Below are positions 62,499-64,000 of a stretch of 64,000 bases of DNA, piece after piece. The stretch spans positions 62,001 through 126,000 of the forward strand of contig NZ_JAQFWW010000004.1 in NCBI RefSeq assembly GCF_027706145.1, written 5' to 3'. Below the pieces are notes generated by a model. The model searched no databases, had not been told where the DNA came from, and saw only the letters and a list, made by a program, of their open reading frames with translations. Position 1 is the stretch's first letter; each line of letters opens with the position of its first letter. The position numbers were made by a program, and so were the translations under genes. This DNA is from Bacillus changyiensis. GTDB lineage: Bacteria; Bacillota; Bacilli; Bacillales; Bacillaceae.

Positions 62499-64000
62499 TT
62501 ATTTCACCTCTTCTTCCATAAAATCAAAAGGTGTAATACCTTCCATACCGATATTGGCGTCATAAACACTGAAAGGCAGCTGTTTTTGAAGTGCGATAAG
62601 TTCCTCATCGTCTTTCTCTACTGCCTGACAAAGCCTTCTTTGAAGAGAAGTTTGTCTCAATGATGAATCTTTATTTTTCACACCCCATTCTAGGGCTTCA
62701 TCTTCTCCACATAAAATAAGAAATTGCTTACTTCTTGTAATTGCTGTGTAAAGTAAGTTTCTTCTTAGCATTCGATAATAGCTTTTCACAACAGGAAGAA
62801 TAACGATCGGGAATTCACTGCCTTGTGATTTATGAATTGAACAACAATAGGCATGGGTAAACTGATTAAAATCCTTTTTTGTAAAAGTAATCTCATTTCC
62901 ATCAAATGAAATGACAGCCATATCTTCTTTTTCTGTATTTTCTTTTGCATAAAAAATTGAAACAATTTCACCCATATCACCATTGAAAACATTGTTTTCC
63001 GGTTGATTGACTAGCTGAAGGACTTTATCGCCTGTTCGATAAACGATATCTCCGAACTTCAGTTCTCTTCCCTTTGGTTTCGGAGGGTTTAAAATATGTT
63101 GTAAAGCTACATTTAATTCATTAATGCCAGCTGGCCCTTTGTACATTGGTGCAAGTACTTGAATGTCTCGTGCTGAATATCCTTTTTGTAAAGCATTTTT
63201 TACGATTTTTTCGATCACATCTTTCATTTGGTGTTGACGACAACGGATAAATGAACGATCTTTTGTAGGGACTATTAAGTTTTTGGGAAGTCTACCTTGT
63301 TTCATTTCATGCGCCATTTCGATAATGGAAGAACCTTCAGCTTGCCTGTAAATATTAGTTAATCTAATTGATGGGACAATATCTGATGCTAACAAATCTT
63401 TAAGAACTTGCCCGGGACCGACAGATGGGAGCTGATCTTCATCCCCTACCATAATGACCTGAATTCGGTCAGGGATAGCTTTGAATAATTGATTTGCAAG
63501 CCATATATCAAGCATGCTTGTTTCATCGATAATCACGAGCCGGCCTTCAATCGGATGATCCTCATGATGTGTAAATCCCTCAGCGCCATTCCAGCCGAGA
63601 AGCCTGTGAATGGTTACGGCGGGCAACCCTGTTGACTCACTCATCCGCTTGGCCGCTCGTCCTGTCGGAGCAGCGAGAACAAAAGGAAAGGTTTCATCTT
63701 TTTTATAATCAGCCGGATTTAAACTTAAACCGTGAAGCTCACTATACAATTCGACAATTCCTCTGATAACAGTTGTTTTTCCAGTACCAGGACCGCCGGT
63801 TAAAAGAAGTAAAGGTGACATGAGCGCTTTTTGAATGGCTTCTTTTTGAGTTGGTGCATATTGGACCTGCATTCGTTCTTCAAGTTCACCTAAAGCAAGC
63901 AAAAATTCTGATTCAGGAAACTGCTCATCATACTCAGTTTGCTCCATAATTTTCTGCACCCTTTTGGCAAAGGTTCGTTCCGCATAATAAAGTGAAGGAT
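62499..64000 (-). CDS. recD2: ATP-dependent DNA helicase RecD2 (5' part beyond window edge)
   Basis: The last 500 or so codons of RecD2 (usual length about 800). Helicase superfamily 1 motifs are LLTGGPGTGKTTVIRG (I), VLAAPTGRAAKRMSESTG (Ia), LVIIDETSMLD (II), VMVGDEDQLPSVGPGQ (III), RLTNIYRQAEGSSI (IV), HAYCCSIHKSQGSEFP (V) and LLYTAITRSKQFLILCG (VI). The frame stays open to 64000. RecD2 acts in DNA repair and replication fork stability. It is followed by yrrD, as in B. subtilis. Confidence 0.96.
   Translation of the reverse strand, partial: PSLYYAERTFAKRVQKIMEQTEYDEQFPESEFLLALGELEERMQVQYAPTQKEAIQKALMSPLLLLTGGPGTGKTTVIRGIVELYSELHGLSLNPADYKKDETFPFVLAAPTGRAAKRMSESTGLPAVTIHRLLGWNGAEGFTHHEDHPIEGRLVIIDETSMLDIWLANQLFKAIPDRIQVIMVGDEDQLPSVGPGQVLKDLLASDIVPSIRLTNIYRQAEGSSIIEMAHEMKQGRLPKNLIVPTKDRSFIRCRQHQMKDVIEKIVKNALQKGYSARDIQVLAPMYKGPAGINELNVALQHILNPPKPKGRELKFGDIVYRTGDKVLQLVNQPENNVFNGDMGEIVSIFYAKENTEKEDMAVISFDGNEITFTKKDFNQFTHAYCCSIHKSQGSEFPIVILPVVKSYYRMLRRNLLYTAITRSKQFLILCGEDEALEWGVKNKDSSLRQTSLQRRLCQAVEKDDEELIALQKQLPFSVYDANIGMEGITPFDFMEEEVK

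Overview
The window is chromosomal DNA of a spore-forming Bacillus of the B. subtilis lineage but not B. subtilis 168 itself. The evidence is strong GGAGG-type ribosome binding sites, sigma-A promoters, AT-rich intergenic DNA, sporulation-type tiny proteins (two YjcZ-like genes), and a long block (about 25.3-51.3 kb, resumed at 61.6-64 kb) whose gene order matches the yrhJ-yrhI ... recD2 segment of B. subtilis as I recall it. No rRNA, tRNA or CRISPR array was seen.

Left part (0-25 kb, mostly accessory): a partial sigma-54 activator, an MFS pump with a PadR regulator, a decayed acetyltransferase, a YjdF gene under a yjdF-type RNA leader, and a divergent ATP-grasp ligase/aminotransferase pair. 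The aminotransferase gene is followed by an island of about 5 kb carrying a complete sporulation-delaying-protein (SDP) toxin system: sdpA, sdpB, sdpC, a DCC-family thiol-disulfide protein, sdpR and sdpI. The island also holds a rotted group II intron maturase fragment. It is bracketed by a 292-bp direct repeat, one copy being the true 3' end of the aminotransferase gene and the other a detached copy. Next come small sporulation-type genes and a kdp potassium-ATPase operon. The operon is led by a c-di-AMP (ydaO-type) riboswitch and ends in a short KdpD that lacks a histidine kinase. After that are peptidase E, two pseudogenes, a HemD-like protein and a bicupin.

Core block (25-51 kb, minus strand): bscR-cypB-type P450/reductase fusion, a large secreted subtilase, the yrzI micro-ORF operon, the methionine-to-cysteine operon (yrrT-mtnN-mccA-mccB-yrhC), yrzA, yrrS, pbpI, greA, udk, the wobble-uridine hydroxylation/methylation genes (yrrO, yrrN, yrrM), mltG, and the alaS-yrzL-yrrK-yrzB operon behind a T-box leader, then yrrI.

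Inserted carbohydrate locus (51.4-61.5 kb): a ROK kinase, a CE7 acetyl esterase, a GH113-type beta-mannanase, a GH36 alpha-galactosidase, an ABC importer (binding protein and two permeases, no ATPase) and a LacI regulator. Together they look like intracellular use of acetylated galactomannan oligosaccharides, controlled by LacI operators and a cre site. The backbone resumes with yrzQ, yrzR, yrrD and a 5'-truncated recD2.

Most notable points: the repeat-bracketed SDP island with a single-cysteine toxin, the double c-di-AMP link of the kdp operon together with an unannotated 29-aa membrane peptide, the micro-ORFs around yrzI, the SD-sequestering yjdF leader, and the LacI-controlled mannan locus.
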